The notes under the pieces: generated by a model
What the model was told of the DNA's origin: nothing
The model's database searches: none
What the model saw: the letters and a program-made list of their open reading frames with translations, nothing else
Shown: piece by piece, positions 8,737 through 18,225 of the stretch
How positions within the stretch are numbered: the first letter of the stretch is position 1
How the letters are laid out: each line of letters starts with the position of its first letter
Assembly: GCA_035441325.1 (NCBI GenBank)
Contig: DAOROA010000001.1
Span: 1 to 64,000, forward strand
From: Competibacter_A sp002352125
GTDB taxonomy: Bacteria; Pseudomonadota; Gammaproteobacteria; Competibacterales; Competibacteraceae
Direction of reading: 5' to 3'
DNA length: 64,000 nucleotides
Made by a program: the position numbers and the translations under genes

Positions 8737-8781
8737 ATCAGCCCTCTATTGCGGCAGCCCAACCGAGAACGGAGATACCCG

Positions 8782-9549
8782 CTATCGTTGGCCAGCCGAC
8801 CCGGCCGGCCCGGGGACTTGCGCTTCTTGGCGTCTCCGCCGCAGCAGGCGTGAAATGAATATGCCGACCTCGAACAAAAACCACATCGGCAATGCCAGCA
8901 GGGTTTGCGAAATTACGTCTGGCATCAAAAACATGCCGATGACAAACGCGCCGACGATAACGTAGGACCGCTTCGACGCCATCGCCTCAGGCGTGAGGAT
9001 ACCGGCCAAGACCAAAATCACCGTGGCAACCGGCACTTCGAACGCCACCCCGAACGCGAAAAACATCATCATCACGAAATCGAGATAGCGGTTGATATCG
9101 GTCATCACCGCCACGCCCTCGGGAGCGGTGCTGGTGATGAAGGCGAAAAAGATGGGCATGATCACAAAGTACGCGAAGATCATGCCGCAATAAAACAGCG
9201 TCGTGCTGGAAAAGATAATCGGCAGCACCATTCGCTTCTCGCGCTGGTACAACCCTGGCGCGACGAAGGCCCAGACTTGATAAAGCGTCCAGGGCACGGT
9301 AACGAACAGCGCCAGCACCAGCGTGAATTTGAGGGGAGTCAGAAACGGCGACAGCACGTCGATAGCGATCATGCTGCTCTGGGCTGGCATGTGCCGGGTC
9401 AAGGGGCCAGCCAGCGCCGTATAGATCGGATTGGAAAATGGCGACAGGCCCACGAACACCACCAAGATGCCGATCACGATACGCAACAAACGGCTGCGCA
9501 ATTCGATCAGATGGCTGACGAGCGGCTGCTCGTGGTCGGCGTCGGTCAC
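8782..9549 (-). CDS. tatC: twin-arginine translocase subunit TatC
   Basis: This 255-residue inner-membrane protein has six hydrophobic segments. The cytosolic start HLIELRSRLLRIV and the conserved FVAPGLYQREKR loop form the signal-peptide receptor of the Tat translocase. It exports folded proteins with twin-arginine signals, possibly including the WxN-repeat protein of this window. The start overlaps the tatB stop by ATGA, and the gene closes the hisBHAFIE-tatABC run. Confidence 0.97.
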   Translation of the reverse strand: MTDADHEQPLVSHLIELRSRLLRIVIGILVVFVGLSPFSNPIYTALAGPLTRHMPAQSSMIAIDVLSPFLTPLKFTLVLALFVTVPWTLYQVWAFVAPGLYQREKRMVLPIIFSSTTLFYCGMIFAYFVIMPIFFAFITSTAPEGVAVMTDINRYLDFVMMMFFAFGVAFEVPVATVILVLAGILTPEAMASKRSYVIVGAFVIGMFLMPDVISQTLLALPMWFLFEVGIFISRLLRRRRQEAQVPGPAGSAGQR

Positions 9550-9998
9550 GGGGTTTGATCGGGCGGTGGAGGCGGCGGAGAAGGCGACGGCGCGGCGGAT
9601 GGAGCGGCTGGCCGCGGTTCGGTCTTAGTCAACCGAACCGGCGCGGTTGGCGAGTTTGGATCGGAGTAGGGTGGCGGCGCACCGGTCGGCATTCCCGGTT
9701 GCCAGCCGGGCGGTGGTCCGGGGTCGTCGAACTCCGCGTGGATATCTTCGCGCAGCGACTTCATTCGCTCCGAGACATCCTTCAAATCGTCGAGGCCGGC
9801 TTGCTGGCGAAACGACCGTTTGAGCTCCTCCAGTTGAAGTTCCCGATCCACTTCGGCCTTAACATCCGCAATCATCCGTCGGGCTTTGCCCACCCACAAA
9901 CCGGCGGTACGCGCCAAGCCGGGCAATTTATCGGGGCCGACGACAAGCAGCGCGACCACGCCGACCACGATCAATTCCCAGAAACCGATTTCGAACAT
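9546..9998 (-). CDS. tatB: twin-arginine translocase subunit TatB
   Basis: This 150-residue protein starts MFEIGFWELIVVGVVALLVVGP, the single helix and hinge typical of TatB. An amphipathic helix (KLPGLARTAGLWVGKARRM), a helical tail and a proline-rich C-terminus follow. With TatC it forms the receptor complex for twin-arginine signal peptides. I placed the start at 9998 because MFEIG is the conserved TatB N-terminus; the upstream extension of the frame is not conserved in type. It overlaps tatC by four bases. Confidence 0.96.
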   Translation of the reverse strand: MFEIGFWELIVVGVVALLVVGPDKLPGLARTAGLWVGKARRMIADVKAEVDRELQLEELKRSFRQQAGLDDLKDVSERMKSLREDIHAEFDDPGPPPGWQPGMPTGAPPPYSDPNSPTAPVRLTKTEPRPAAPSAAPSPSPPPPPPDQTP

Positions 9999-10017
9999 GT
10001 TGGCGCGATTCCGGAAC

Positions 10018-10278
10018 TTAGATTTTTTCCCGATCCTTGGCCAATGGATCATTCACTCCCGCTGCGGTCTGTTCCCGGGCGGCGGGTTGTTCGAGTTTTT
10101 TGGGGTCTTCCTCGAACGCTGCATCCGGTGCAGCCGGCTTGGCGCCTTCCTTCATGGCATCGCGGAAACCGCGAATCGCCGAGCCCAGATCGGACCCTAG
10201 ATTGCGCAGCCGGCTGCCGCCGAACAACACCAGCACGATGACCAGGATAAGCAGTAATTCCCAGATATTGAAATGCAT
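10018..10278 (-). CDS. tatA: twin-arginine translocase subunit TatA
   Basis: This 86-residue protein has the short N-terminal helix NIWELLLILVIVLVLFG, followed by GGSRLRNLGSDLGSAIRGFR, the amphipathic helix of TatA/E proteins, and a charged tail. TatA oligomers form the passage for folded Tat substrates. The motif FGGSRLRN differs slightly from the more usual FGTKKLR but keeps the FG hinge. It lies between hisE and tatB, and the short gaps imply one transcript. Confidence 0.95.
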   Translation of the reverse strand: MHFNIWELLLILVIVLVLFGGSRLRNLGSDLGSAIRGFRDAMKEGAKPAAPDAAFEEDPKKLEQPAAREQTAAGVNDPLAKDREKI

Positions 10279-10318
10279 GACGATAAGCCTCGCGTGACGG
10301 GGAACCGGCGAAAACGAT

Positions 10319-10642
10319 TCAGCCGGCGGTGCGGGTGGCCTTTTCGACTAGGCCGGAGATACCGGAGCGGCGGCGCAATTCGTCCAGTACCGCGTCGGGA
10401 CCTAGCTCCAGATGGGCCAGCATGACCAGGGTATGAAACCACAAATCGGCGGTTTCGCGCACCAGATGTTCAGGATCGCCGTTCTTGGCGGCCAAAAGGG
10501 TTTCGGCTGCTTCCTCGCCGACTTTCTTGAGGATAGCGTCCAGGCCCTTGGCGTACAGGCGCGCGACGTAGGAACTGTCTGGATCGGCTTGCTTGCGCGC
10601 TTCCAGGGTCGCGGCCAGCTCACGCAGAACCTCGTCGCTCAT
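10319..10642 (-). CDS. hisE: phosphoribosyl-ATP pyrophosphatase
   Basis: This 107-residue protein is of the MazG-like HisE type, with KVGEEAAETLLAAKNGD and RETADLWFHTLVML, the acidic metal-binding helices. It removes pyrophosphate from phosphoribosyl-ATP, the second step of histidine synthesis. I set the start at MSDEVLRELAATLE; the longer frame upstream overlaps hisI and does not look like HisE. It overlaps the end of hisI by four bases (ATGA). In this genome hisI and hisE are separate genes, unlike the fused E. coli enzyme. Confidence 0.95.
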   Translation of the reverse strand: MSDEVLRELAATLEARKQADPDSSYVARLYAKGLDAILKKVGEEAAETLLAAKNGDPEHLVRETADLWFHTLVMLAHLELGPDAVLDELRRRSGISGLVEKATRTAG

Positions 10643-11028
10643 GAGCCGTACATCTCGCGTGGATCCTTTAAAACAGGGTCGGTGACGGTCCACTCACCAT
10701 CGCGCAACTCCTCGAAAAAGCAGCTTTGCCGGCCGGTGTGGCAAGCGATGCCGCCGATCTGTTCGATCTCCAGCAACAGCACGTCGTGGTCACAATCCAA
10801 CCGGATAGTTTTCACTTTTTGGGTATGACCGGACGTTTCGCCCTTGTGCCAGAGCTGCTTGCGAGAGCGCGACCAATAGACGGCCTCGCCGCATTCCACG
10901 GTGCGCCGCAAGGATTCCCGGTTCATCCAGGCCATCATCAATATCCGGCCGCTGCCGGCATCCTGCGCGATGGCGGGGACTAAACCGTCCGCCGTCCATT
11001 TGATGCGATCCAGCCAATTGTCAGTCAT
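10639..11028 (-). CDS. hisI: phosphoribosyl-AMP cyclohydrolase
   Basis: This 129-residue protein starts MTDNWLDRIKWTADGLVPAIAQD and has ILMMAWMNRESL, EAVYWSRSRKQLWHKGETSGH and the metal-binding LDCDHDVLLLEIEQIGGIACHTGRQSCF. These blocks define HisI, which opens the purine ring of phosphoribosyl-AMP. The ATG at 11028 gives the full family length; the frame runs further upstream only as antisense shadow of hisF. It is followed at once by hisE. Confidence 0.96.
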   Translation of the reverse strand: MTDNWLDRIKWTADGLVPAIAQDAGSGRILMMAWMNRESLRRTVECGEAVYWSRSRKQLWHKGETSGHTQKVKTIRLDCDHDVLLLEIEQIGGIACHTGRQSCFFEELRDGEWTVTDPVLKDPREMYGS

Positions 11029-11072
11029 AACTATCCTCAGCTCAGCCCTTTCCTGAGAGGGAGGGCGAGTAT

Positions 11073-11846
11073 CTAAAGCCTTACCTCGATGCCGCGCGCC
11101 TGCATGTGGCGCTTGGCCTGCTCGATGGTGTATTCGGCAAAGTGAAAAATGCTGGCCGCCAGCACCGCATCCGCTTTGCCCAGCAAAACGCCATCCGCCA
11201 GGTGATCGAGCGTGCCGACGCCGCCGGACGCGATCACCGGAATACCGATCGCCTCGCTGATGGCCCGGGTCAACTCCAGGTCGAAACCGCGTTTGGTGCC
11301 ATCGCGATCCATGCTGGTCAACAAAATTTCCCCGGCGCCGTAGGCGGCCATCCGTTGCGCCCATTCCACGGCGTCGAGACCGGTAGGCCGGCGGCCGCCG
11401 TGGGTGAAAATTTCCCAGCGCGGCGGCTCGTCCGCCCGATGCACCGCTTTGGCGTCGATGGCCACCACGATGCACTGGTTGCCGAACCGCTCGGCGGCCT
11501 CGCGCACGAAGCCAGGATTGGCGATGGCGGCGGTATTGATGGACACTTTGTCGGCCCCGGCGTTCAACATCCGCCGCACGTCGGCCAACGTGCGGATGCC
11601 GCCGCCCACGGTCAGGGGAATAAACACCTGGCTTGCCACCTGCTCGACGACGTGCACCATGGTCTCGCGGTCGTCGGAACTGGCGGTGATGTCGAGAAAG
11701 GTGATTTCGTCCGCGCCCTGCTCGTCGTAGCGGCGGGCGATTTCCACCGGGTCGCCGGCATCGCGAATTTCGACGAATTTGACACCTTTGACCACTCGGC
11801 CCCGATCCACGTCCAGACAGGGAATAATGCGTTTCGCCAGTCCCAT
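11073..11846 (-). CDS. hisF: imidazole glycerol phosphate synthase, cyclase subunit
   Basis: This 257-residue TIM-barrel protein begins MGLAKRIIPCLDVDRGRVVKG, which has the catalytic Asp of HisF, and contains PLTVGGGIRTLADV and IPVIASGGVGTLDHL phosphate-binding loops and the second catalytic Asp in TSMDRDGTKRGFD. With HisH it converts PRFAR and ammonia into imidazole glycerol phosphate and AICAR. The start overlaps the last base of hisA, so translation is coupled. Confidence 0.97.
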   Translation of the reverse strand: MGLAKRIIPCLDVDRGRVVKGVKFVEIRDAGDPVEIARRYDEQGADEITFLDITASSDDRETMVHVVEQVASQVFIPLTVGGGIRTLADVRRMLNAGADKVSINTAAIANPGFVREAAERFGNQCIVVAIDAKAVHRADEPPRWEIFTHGGRRPTGLDAVEWAQRMAAYGAGEILLTSMDRDGTKRGFDLELTRAISEAIGIPVIASGGVGTLDHLADGVLLGKADAVLAASIFHFAEYTIEQAKRHMQARGIEVRL

Positions 11847-12589
11847 CAGCCATTCTCCTCGGCAGCATCGGCTATTCGCTGGGCGGCGGCAAGATCGATG
11901 GCGCCATCGTACAGCGCCCGGCCGATGATCGCCCCCATGATCCCTTCCTGCTTCACCGCGCACAGCGCCCGCACGTCGTCCAAGGTGCTGACTCCACCGG
12001 AGGCGATGACCGGAATGGTGATGGCCTGCGCCAATCGAACCGTGGCCTCGACATTTACGCCCTGCATCATGCCGTCGCGGCTGATGTCGGTGTAGACGAT
12101 GGCCTCCACCCCGTAGCGCTCAAAAATCTGTGCCAGATCGATCACGTCGTGCTTGGATAGCTTGGACCAGCCGTTGACCGCGACCCGCCCGTCTTTGGCG
12201 TCCAGTCCCACGATGACATGGCCGGGAAACTCCAAGCATAGGTTACTGACGAAATGCGGATCCTGTACGGCCTTGGTGCCGATAATGACGAACCGGACAC
12301 CGGCGTCCAGATAAACCTCCACGGTTTGCTCGTCGCGGATGCCACCGCCGACTTGGATCGGCAGATCGGGAAACGCCTCGGCGATGCGGCGGATGACCTG
12401 GGCGTTGACCGGCTGGCCGGCGAAAGCACCGTTCAAGTCCACCAGATGCAACCGGCGCGCGCCGGCTTCCACCCAGCGCGCAGCCATCGCTAGCGGATCG
12501 TCCGAAAAGACCGTCGAGTCTTCCATCCGTCCCTGGCGCAAGCGCACGCATTTACCGTCCTTCAAATCAATCGCGGGTATCAGCAACAT
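11846..12589 (-). CDS. hisA: ProFAR isomerase
   Basis: This 247-residue TIM barrel begins MLLIPAIDLKDGKCVRLRQGRM, with the catalytic Asp at position 8, and has VGGGIRDEQTVEVYLDAG, TDISRDGMMQGVN (second Asp) and IPVIASGGVSTLDDV. It is the isomerase that makes PRFAR from ProFAR in histidine synthesis. The gene lies between hisH and hisF in the common order, with one base of overlap to hisF. Confidence 0.97.
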   Translation of the reverse strand: MLLIPAIDLKDGKCVRLRQGRMEDSTVFSDDPLAMAARWVEAGARRLHLVDLNGAFAGQPVNAQVIRRIAEAFPDLPIQVGGGIRDEQTVEVYLDAGVRFVIIGTKAVQDPHFVSNLCLEFPGHVIVGLDAKDGRVAVNGWSKLSKHDVIDLAQIFERYGVEAIVYTDISRDGMMQGVNVEATVRLAQAITIPVIASGGVSTLDDVRALCAVKQEGIMGAIIGRALYDGAIDLAAAQRIADAAEENG

Positions 12590-12634
12590 GGCAAGGGATC
12601 TTCCAACGACAACGCATCGATCGGGTTCGAATTC

Positions 12635-13273
12635 TCAGGGCTTCCAATCCACGAAATTGGCGAGCAGCCGCAGTCCCGTCTGGGCGCTCTTTTCCGGGTG
12701 GAATTGCACGGCAAAAATATTGTCTCGCGCGATCGCCGAAGCGAAGCTGAAACCGTAATCGGTCCGGCCCGCCACCAAGGCGGCATCGGTGGGTCGCAGA
12801 TAATAACTGTGAACGAAATAGAAGCGGCTATCTTGGGGAATGCCGCGCCAAAGCGGGTGATCGCCTTGCTGGTGGACTTGGTTCCAGCCCATGTGCGGCA
12901 CTTTGAGCCGCTCGCCGGTAGCAGGATCGCGCAAGTCGCCGAACCAGACTACCCGGCCGGGCAGCACATTCAGGCACTCGACCCCGCCGTTTTCTTCGCT
13001 GAACTCCAGTAGCGCCTGCGGCCCCAGGCACAGGCCGAGAAACGGCTTGCCGAATGCCGCCTCGCGCACCACGTCCATCAAATCCCAGTGGGCTAACTCC
13101 CTCATGCAATCGCGGATCGATCCTTGGCCGGGAAACACCACCCGGTCGGCTCGCAGGATATCTTGGCGGTTTTGGGTGACGGCCACCCGCGCATTCGGGG
13201 CGACGTGTTCGAGCGCCTTGGCGACGGAGCGCAAATTGCCCATGCCGTAGTCGATGATCGCGATGCTGGTCAT
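12635..13273 (-). CDS. hisH: imidazole glycerol phosphate synthase, glutaminase subunit
   Basis: This 212-residue class I glutamine amidotransferase starts SIAIIDYGMGNLRSVAKALEH. The nucleophile elbow is KPFLGLCLGPQALLEFSEE (Cys in GLCLG), and the His-Glu pair is in AVQFHPEKSAQTG near the C-terminus. It supplies ammonia to HisF. The neighbours hisB and hisA are on the same strand with short gaps, consistent with one operon. Confidence 0.96.
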   Translation of the reverse strand: MTSIAIIDYGMGNLRSVAKALEHVAPNARVAVTQNRQDILRADRVVFPGQGSIRDCMRELAHWDLMDVVREAAFGKPFLGLCLGPQALLEFSEENGGVECLNVLPGRVVWFGDLRDPATGERLKVPHMGWNQVHQQGDHPLWRGIPQDSRFYFVHSYYLRPTDAALVAGRTDYGFSFASAIARDNIFAVQFHPEKSAQTGLRLLANFVDWKP

Positions 13274-13310
13274 TCGGGAGACTCGCGAAAGCGGAAGGGA
13301 AGGGGGCGCG

Positions 13311-13901
13311 TTACAGGATGCCCTTGGTAGACGGCACGCCGATGGCGCGGGGATCGGGTTCGACCGCCATGCGCAGCGCGCGCCCGAACGCCTTGAACAC
13401 GGTCTCGGCGATATGGTGCGCGTTGCGGCCGCGCAAATTGTCGATGTGCAAGGTTACCAGAGCATGGTTGACGAAACCCTGGAAAAATTCCCGGAACAGG
13501 TCCACGTCGAACCCGCCGATCCGGGCGCGGGGAAATTCGACGAAATACTCCAAGCCGGGCCGCCCGGAACAATCGAGCACCACCCGCGACAGCGCCTCGT
13601 CCAGCGGCACGTAAGCATGGCCGTAACGGCGGATACCGCTTTTGTCGCCCAAGGCCCGACCGACCGCTTGGCCCAGCGTGATGCCGATATCCTCGACGGT
13701 GTGATGGGCGTCGATGTGCAAATCGCCTTGCGCTTCGATGCTCAGATCGATCAATCCATGACGCGCGATCTGGTCGAGCATGTGATCGAGAAAAGGAAGA
13801 CCGCTGGCGAGCTTGGCGTTTCCGGCGCCATCCAAATTGACGTGCGCCTGAATTCGGGTCTCCAGGGTATCGCGCTGAACCGTTGCGATGCGTGCCGACA
13901 T
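13311..13901 (-). CDS. hisB: imidazoleglycerol-phosphate dehydratase
   Basis: This 196-residue protein has the twin metal-binding motifs of IGP dehydratase: LPFLDHMLDQIARHG with IDAHHTVEDIG, and HHIAETVFKAFGRAL later. It is the dehydratase alone; the phosphatase half fused to it in enterobacteria is missing, so histidinol phosphatase must be encoded elsewhere. It is the first gene of the his-tat run. A promoter candidate lies 60-90 bases upstream. Confidence 0.96.
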   Translation of the reverse strand: MSARIATVQRDTLETRIQAHVNLDGAGNAKLASGLPFLDHMLDQIARHGLIDLSIEAQGDLHIDAHHTVEDIGITLGQAVGRALGDKSGIRRYGHAYVPLDEALSRVVLDCSGRPGLEYFVEFPRARIGGFDVDLFREFFQGFVNHALVTLHIDNLRGRNAHHIAETVFKAFGRALRMAVEPDPRAIGVPSTKGIL

Positions 13902-13959
13902 GCGAATTGAGCTTGCTGCGATGAAGGAAGTGACAAAGCGTGATTCTACATAAAAATCG

Positions 13960-13987
13960 AGTATAGCCTAGCGCGTCGGGGCCGCAA
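13960..13987 (-). promoter_or_regulatory. candidate sigma-70 promoter of the his-tat run
   Basis: On the minus strand TTGCGG (13987-13982) and TATACT (13965-13960) are separated by 16 bases, about 60 bases upstream of hisB. No leader peptide rich in His codons or attenuator is obvious. The spacing and -10 are good and the -35 is partial, so this is a plausible but unproven start. Confidence 0.45.
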
Positions 13988-14084
13988 TCGCTCCGGTTTC
14001 GGAAAAAGGGGACCGGCGACCAATTCCGGCTCAACCCAAGCGGCCGGAAACTGGTTCTGTTCTGCGCTCCCCATGATCGGCTTT

Positions 14085-16433
14085 CTAGCGGCGATGGCGT
14101 TCGTCGGGGACGATCGCCGCCAGACCGACCGCGCTGCGACCAAAGGACGTCGCTTCGACGAGAAACGATTCGGCGGCGTCGGCATTCAAGGGCCGGGCGA
14201 AATAGTAGCCCTGACCGAAATCGCAACCCAAATCGGTCAGCCGTTCGACCTGTTCCAAAGTTTCCAAACCTTCGGCGACCACCTTTTTGTCCAATGCGCG
14301 GGCCAGCGCGATGATGGCGCGGACGATTTCCAACCGGTTGGCATCGCAATCGATCGGTTGGATGAAGGCGCGATCCACCTTGATGGTGTCAAACGGAAAT
14401 TGGTGCAAATAGCTCAGCGAGGAATAGCCGGTACCGAAATCGTCCAGCGATAGCCGGATGCGCAGATCGCGGAGGCTGTTCAGGAGCGCGCGAGCGGCGT
14501 CGCTGTTGTCGATCAGGACACTTTCGGTGAGCTCCAGCTCCAGCATGGCCGGATCGCAACCCGTCTCTGCCAGCACCCGGCGGACGTCGTTGAGCAGGTC
14601 GGCATCGAGCAACTGCTTGCTGGACAAATTGACGCTGACGGTGATCGGCATCCGCCCCGGATAGGATCGCGTCCATGTGGCCAATCGCCGACAGGATTCG
14701 GTCAACACTTGACGGCCGAGCGGTAGAATCAGCCTGGTTTCCTCCGCCAAGGGAATGAAATCGGCCGGCGAAACCAGGCCGCGCTCGGGATGCCGCCAAC
14801 GGACCAGCGCTTCGAAACCCTTGATGTGGCCGGTGGCCAAATTGACGATGGGCTGATAGAACACCTGAAATTCCCGATGCTCCAGCGCGCGACGCAAATC
14901 GCTTTCCAAGCGCATGAGCATGACTATCCGGTCGTACATGGCGGAGTCGAACAGGACATACGGACAATCTTTGCCGCGCGCCTTGGCTTGATGGAGGGCG
15001 ATGTCGGCATCGCGCAACATATCCTCCGCACGCCGGTACTCGCCTTGGTTCAAGGCGATACCGATACTGGCGCTGGCATGAATCTCGTGATCGTCTACCT
15101 GAAATGGGTCCGATAGGCCTTGGTGGAGGCGCTCGGCGCAAAGCATCGCATCGGTCGGCTGGCGCAGATCCGCCAACAAGATCAGAAACTCGTCGCCGCC
15201 CAAACGCGCCACGATGTCGCCGGTTCGCAAGCTCGTTTGCAACCGCTGGCCGATGGCCAGCAACATCCGGTCGCCGACATCGTGGCCCAGGCTGTCGTTG
15301 ACGACCTTGAAGCGATTGATGTCGAGCAACAGCAACGCCGACAGTTCGCGGCGCGGGAACCGGGCGTCCAGCGTCTCTTGCAACGTTTCCAGGATCATGG
15401 TCCGGTTGGGCAGGCCGGTCAGCGCGTCGTGGAGCGCGTGGTGCTGCAAGCGCGCCTCGACCCGCTTGCGCTCGGAAACGTCGCGCAGAACGGCCAATAG
15501 TTGCGTTCGACCGCCGATCACGACCCGCTTGAGATGAAGTTCGGTCCAGAGCGGTTCGCCCGACACATTCCGAAACTGGCATTCGATAGGCGAAGAATCG
15601 CCGGCCATCGTTTGAGCGCGTTGCCGGCGCAGCGCGTCCAGCAGTCTGACATCGCGGTCGAACAGCCAATCTTCCAGGCCACGCCGCTGGCCGATACCGT
15701 CTGCCAGATCGCCGAAAATATCGCAGGTCTGGCGATTGGCGTCGAGAATCAGGCCAGAATCCGGGTCAAGCACGGCTAGGGCATCGGTGGCACCATCGAA
15801 CAACGCTTGATAGTTGGTTTCCGAATGCCTGAGTGCGATCTCGGCGCGATCCAGATGGTGCAGGGTCACGTAAACGGTCAGCGCAGTCTCGACAATGCGG
15901 TGGTCGTCATCGTCGAAATGATCGCGGTTCAAGCCGCTATCGAGAGCGTCGCCCAGCAACAAAGCCAATCCGGCACGCCGATGACAGGCCCATACCCAGT
16001 TGCGCAAGCCAGCAGTCCGGTTCAGTTCGTCCAGAAACGACGGCGGCGCCCGTTCGGGCCAGCCGGAATCGTAACCGGCCGGAACGTCCGCCGGCGGTAT
16101 CGCCAACGTCCAAGCCTGCAAAAATCCTTGGCTGCAAACGATAGCGAACCGGCCGCGCTGTTCTTCCCATTTCAGCAGTGCGGCGCTATCTACGCTTAAC
16201 GTTTTGACGAGCACCTCCACCAACAGCTCGCCAAGCTCGTCGACAGGAGCTTGGCGATTGGCTAGGCGGTAGAGTTCTTCGATGACGTGGGCGGTAATCT
16301 GGGCGCGGCGGAACTCTTGCCGGATGCGACCATGCTCCACCTGCAACGCCTCCAGCTTACTCTGGAGTACTTCGCATTGCTGCCGATAAAAATCCGGTTC
16401 GTGGTGGCGCTCGATATCGGGATCGCCGATCAT
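14085..16433 (-). CDS. PAS-GGDEF-EAL cyclic-di-GMP signalling protein
   Basis: This 782-residue cytoplasmic protein has an N-terminal coiled helix (residues about 10-60) and a possible GAF-like sensor segment (60-200). A PAS domain follows (YQALFDGATDALAVLDPDSGLILDAN, about 205-330). GGDEF (about 335-500) has an intact GGDEF motif and the RTGD inhibitory site five residues before it. The EAL domain (about 510-765) has an intact FEALVRWRHP. It could therefore both make and degrade c-di-GMP. I used the ATG at 16433; a TTG two codons upstream is possible. Two more c-di-GMP proteins follow it. The input signal is unknown. Confidence 0.92.
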   Translation of the reverse strand: MIGDPDIERHHEPDFYRQQCEVLQSKLEALQVEHGRIRQEFRRAQITAHVIEELYRLANRQAPVDELGELLVEVLVKTLSVDSAALLKWEEQRGRFAIVCSQGFLQAWTLAIPPADVPAGYDSGWPERAPPSFLDELNRTAGLRNWVWACHRRAGLALLLGDALDSGLNRDHFDDDDHRIVETALTVYVTLHHLDRAEIALRHSETNYQALFDGATDALAVLDPDSGLILDANRQTCDIFGDLADGIGQRRGLEDWLFDRDVRLLDALRRQRAQTMAGDSSPIECQFRNVSGEPLWTELHLKRVVIGGRTQLLAVLRDVSERKRVEARLQHHALHDALTGLPNRTMILETLQETLDARFPRRELSALLLLDINRFKVVNDSLGHDVGDRMLLAIGQRLQTSLRTGDIVARLGGDEFLILLADLRQPTDAMLCAERLHQGLSDPFQVDDHEIHASASIGIALNQGEYRRAEDMLRDADIALHQAKARGKDCPYVLFDSAMYDRIVMLMRLESDLRRALEHREFQVFYQPIVNLATGHIKGFEALVRWRHPERGLVSPADFIPLAEETRLILPLGRQVLTESCRRLATWTRSYPGRMPITVSVNLSSKQLLDADLLNDVRRVLAETGCDPAMLELELTESVLIDNSDAARALLNSLRDLRIRLSLDDFGTGYSSLSYLHQFPFDTIKVDRAFIQPIDCDANRLEIVRAIIALARALDKKVVAEGLETLEQVERLTDLGCDFGQGYYFARPLNADAAESFLVEATSFGRSAVGLAAIVPDERHRR

Positions 16434-16601
16434 GGACAAACCATTCGGAATTCGATTGTTGGCCGTTGCCGTGCAGTTAGTAGCAAAACACCCAGTGGAT
16501 TATCTACGATGTTATCCTTTCTCGGAACGTTTGGTTTTTGCTTGTCTAATTTCAACAATAATCGACACTTTTCGCGACGGCTTTAGAGTAACTCGCGCAC
16601 C

Positions 16602-18215
16602 ATGCACGCCGAACTGGAACAACGATTAAGTTTCTGCGGCAACCTGCCCAGCTTGCCGACGATAGCCATCAAGATCATCGAACTCGCGAACGACCCGAAC
16701 GTTCATCTGAACGACGTAGCGAGGGTGATCGCGATGGACCCGGCCCTGGTGACCAAACTGTTTCGGGCCGCGAATTCGCCGTTGTACGGACTGCGGCGCA
16801 AAGCGACCAACTTGCGACAAGTTTTGAATCTGCTTGGATTGCAGGGAACGTTGGCCTTGGCGCTCGGTTTTTCCTTGATCGCCAATTCGCGCGGCACGCG
16901 CGACACGCCGCTAGATACCGACCAATTCTGGCGCCGTTCGCTGCTGGCGGCGACCGCTTGCCGGATTTTGGGCGAGCGGCTGGCGATGAAAAATTTGGAA
17001 GACCTGTTCCTGGCGGGGTTGCTGCACGGAATCGGCATCATGGCGCTGGCCATCATGATGCCCGACCAGTACGCAAGCCTGTTGGCCGACGCCACCGACC
17101 ACCCGGAAGTCGAAATGGCCAGCCTGGACTGCGAAAGGTTGGCCACGCTAGAGCGCGAGCGCTTAGAAACCGATCATGCTCAGGTCGGCTCTTGGTTGTT
17201 GCGCCGTTGGGGATTGCCGGAACATCTATGCCAAGCGGTACTGGGCAGCGCGTATCCCAGCGATGCGGACGTGTCCGCCCAACATCGAACATTGGTCGAA
17301 TGCGTGGCGCTAGCGGTTCGCCTCGCCGATATCTGGATCCAACCGAGCTATTGGCAAAACTCGCCGCAGGTAGTCGAGCTGGCCCGGCAATGGTTCGGCT
17401 TGGACACGGACGATTACATGGAAATTTTGGAGGCGGTCAGCACGAAATTTCCCGAAATCGCCCAGTTGTTTCAAATCGAGGCGCTGGATGCCGCCGAAGT
17501 GGCGGGGATTCTCGAACAAGCGCGGGAAGTGCTGACGATCCGCCACGCGCGAAGCTGGCCCGCCACGCTCGGCAAACGCGCTCCGCTCGAAGGCGAAGCG
17601 CAACCCGTGTCCGCATCGCTGCCAAACTCGCTCCCGACCACCCCAATCAGCGCCCCGACCCGCTCCGATCCGGATGCGGTGGCCACGCCCGCGCGGGACC
17701 GGCAGTATGCGTTCGATGCGCTGACGGGATTGTTCAATCGCCAGCAATTCGAAGAAATCCTGCAACGAGAGCTGGAGCACGCCAGAAACCAGAATTGGCC
17801 CTTGAGCTTGGCATTGCTGGACATGGATGGCTGCAAGCGAATCAACGAGGACTACGGCAAAAATATCGGCGATCAGGTTTTGAGCGCCTTGGGCCGGCTG
17901 TTCGGAGGTAATATCCGGCGTCACGATATCGTGGCCCGTTACGGTGGCGACGAGTTCGCGCTGCTGTTGCCGGCTTGCGGAGTCAAGGGAGCCGTTCATC
18001 TGCTCGGCCGGCTGTTGACGCTGATCCGCGAATGGAAACCGGTGCTGGAAGGAGGACAAATCCTTCGCCTAACCGTTTCCGTCGGGCTGGCCACATTTCC
18101 GGATACCGCGTTGGCGGATTGCGCTTCCGCCGAACAGTTTCTGCGAGCCGCCAACCATGCCCTTCGTGCCGCTAAGGACACCGGCCGCGACCGGTTGGCG
18201 GTTTACGGCGAATAG
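16602..18215 (+). CDS. HDOD-GGDEF signalling protein
   Basis: This 537-residue protein starts with an HDOD domain (about residues 10-210: LPSLPTIAIKIIELANDPN, IAMDPALVTKLFRAANSPLYG). It continues with a variable region, a Pro/Thr-rich linker (about 320-365) and a GGDEF domain (about 370-530) with the intact motif RYGGDEFALLLP and an RRHD inhibitory site. HDOD domains are non-catalytic relatives of HD hydrolases used as signalling adaptors; the GGDEF half should be a diguanylate cyclase. It is transcribed away from the preceding GGDEF-EAL gene and towards the next one. Confidence 0.92.
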   Translation: MHAELEQRLSFCGNLPSLPTIAIKIIELANDPNVHLNDVARVIAMDPALVTKLFRAANSPLYGLRRKATNLRQVLNLLGLQGTLALALGFSLIANSRGTRDTPLDTDQFWRRSLLAATACRILGERLAMKNLEDLFLAGLLHGIGIMALAIMMPDQYASLLADATDHPEVEMASLDCERLATLERERLETDHAQVGSWLLRRWGLPEHLCQAVLGSAYPSDADVSAQHRTLVECVALAVRLADIWIQPSYWQNSPQVVELARQWFGLDTDDYMEILEAVSTKFPEIAQLFQIEALDAAEVAGILEQAREVLTIRHARSWPATLGKRAPLEGEAQPVSASLPNSLPTTPISAPTRSDPDAVATPARDRQYAFDALTGLFNRQQFEEILQRELEHARNQNWPLSLALLDMDGCKRINEDYGKNIGDQVLSALGRLFGGNIRRHDIVARYGGDEFALLLPACGVKGAVHLLGRLLTLIREWKPVLEGGQILRLTVSVGLATFPDTALADCASAEQFLRAANHALRAAKDTGRDRLAVYGE

Positions 18216-18225
18216 CGCGGGGATT

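Noticed and set aside
10639..11868. 409-codon frame extending hisI upstream
   Set aside because: Only the last 129 residues match HisI; the rest is a shadow of hisF on the same strand.
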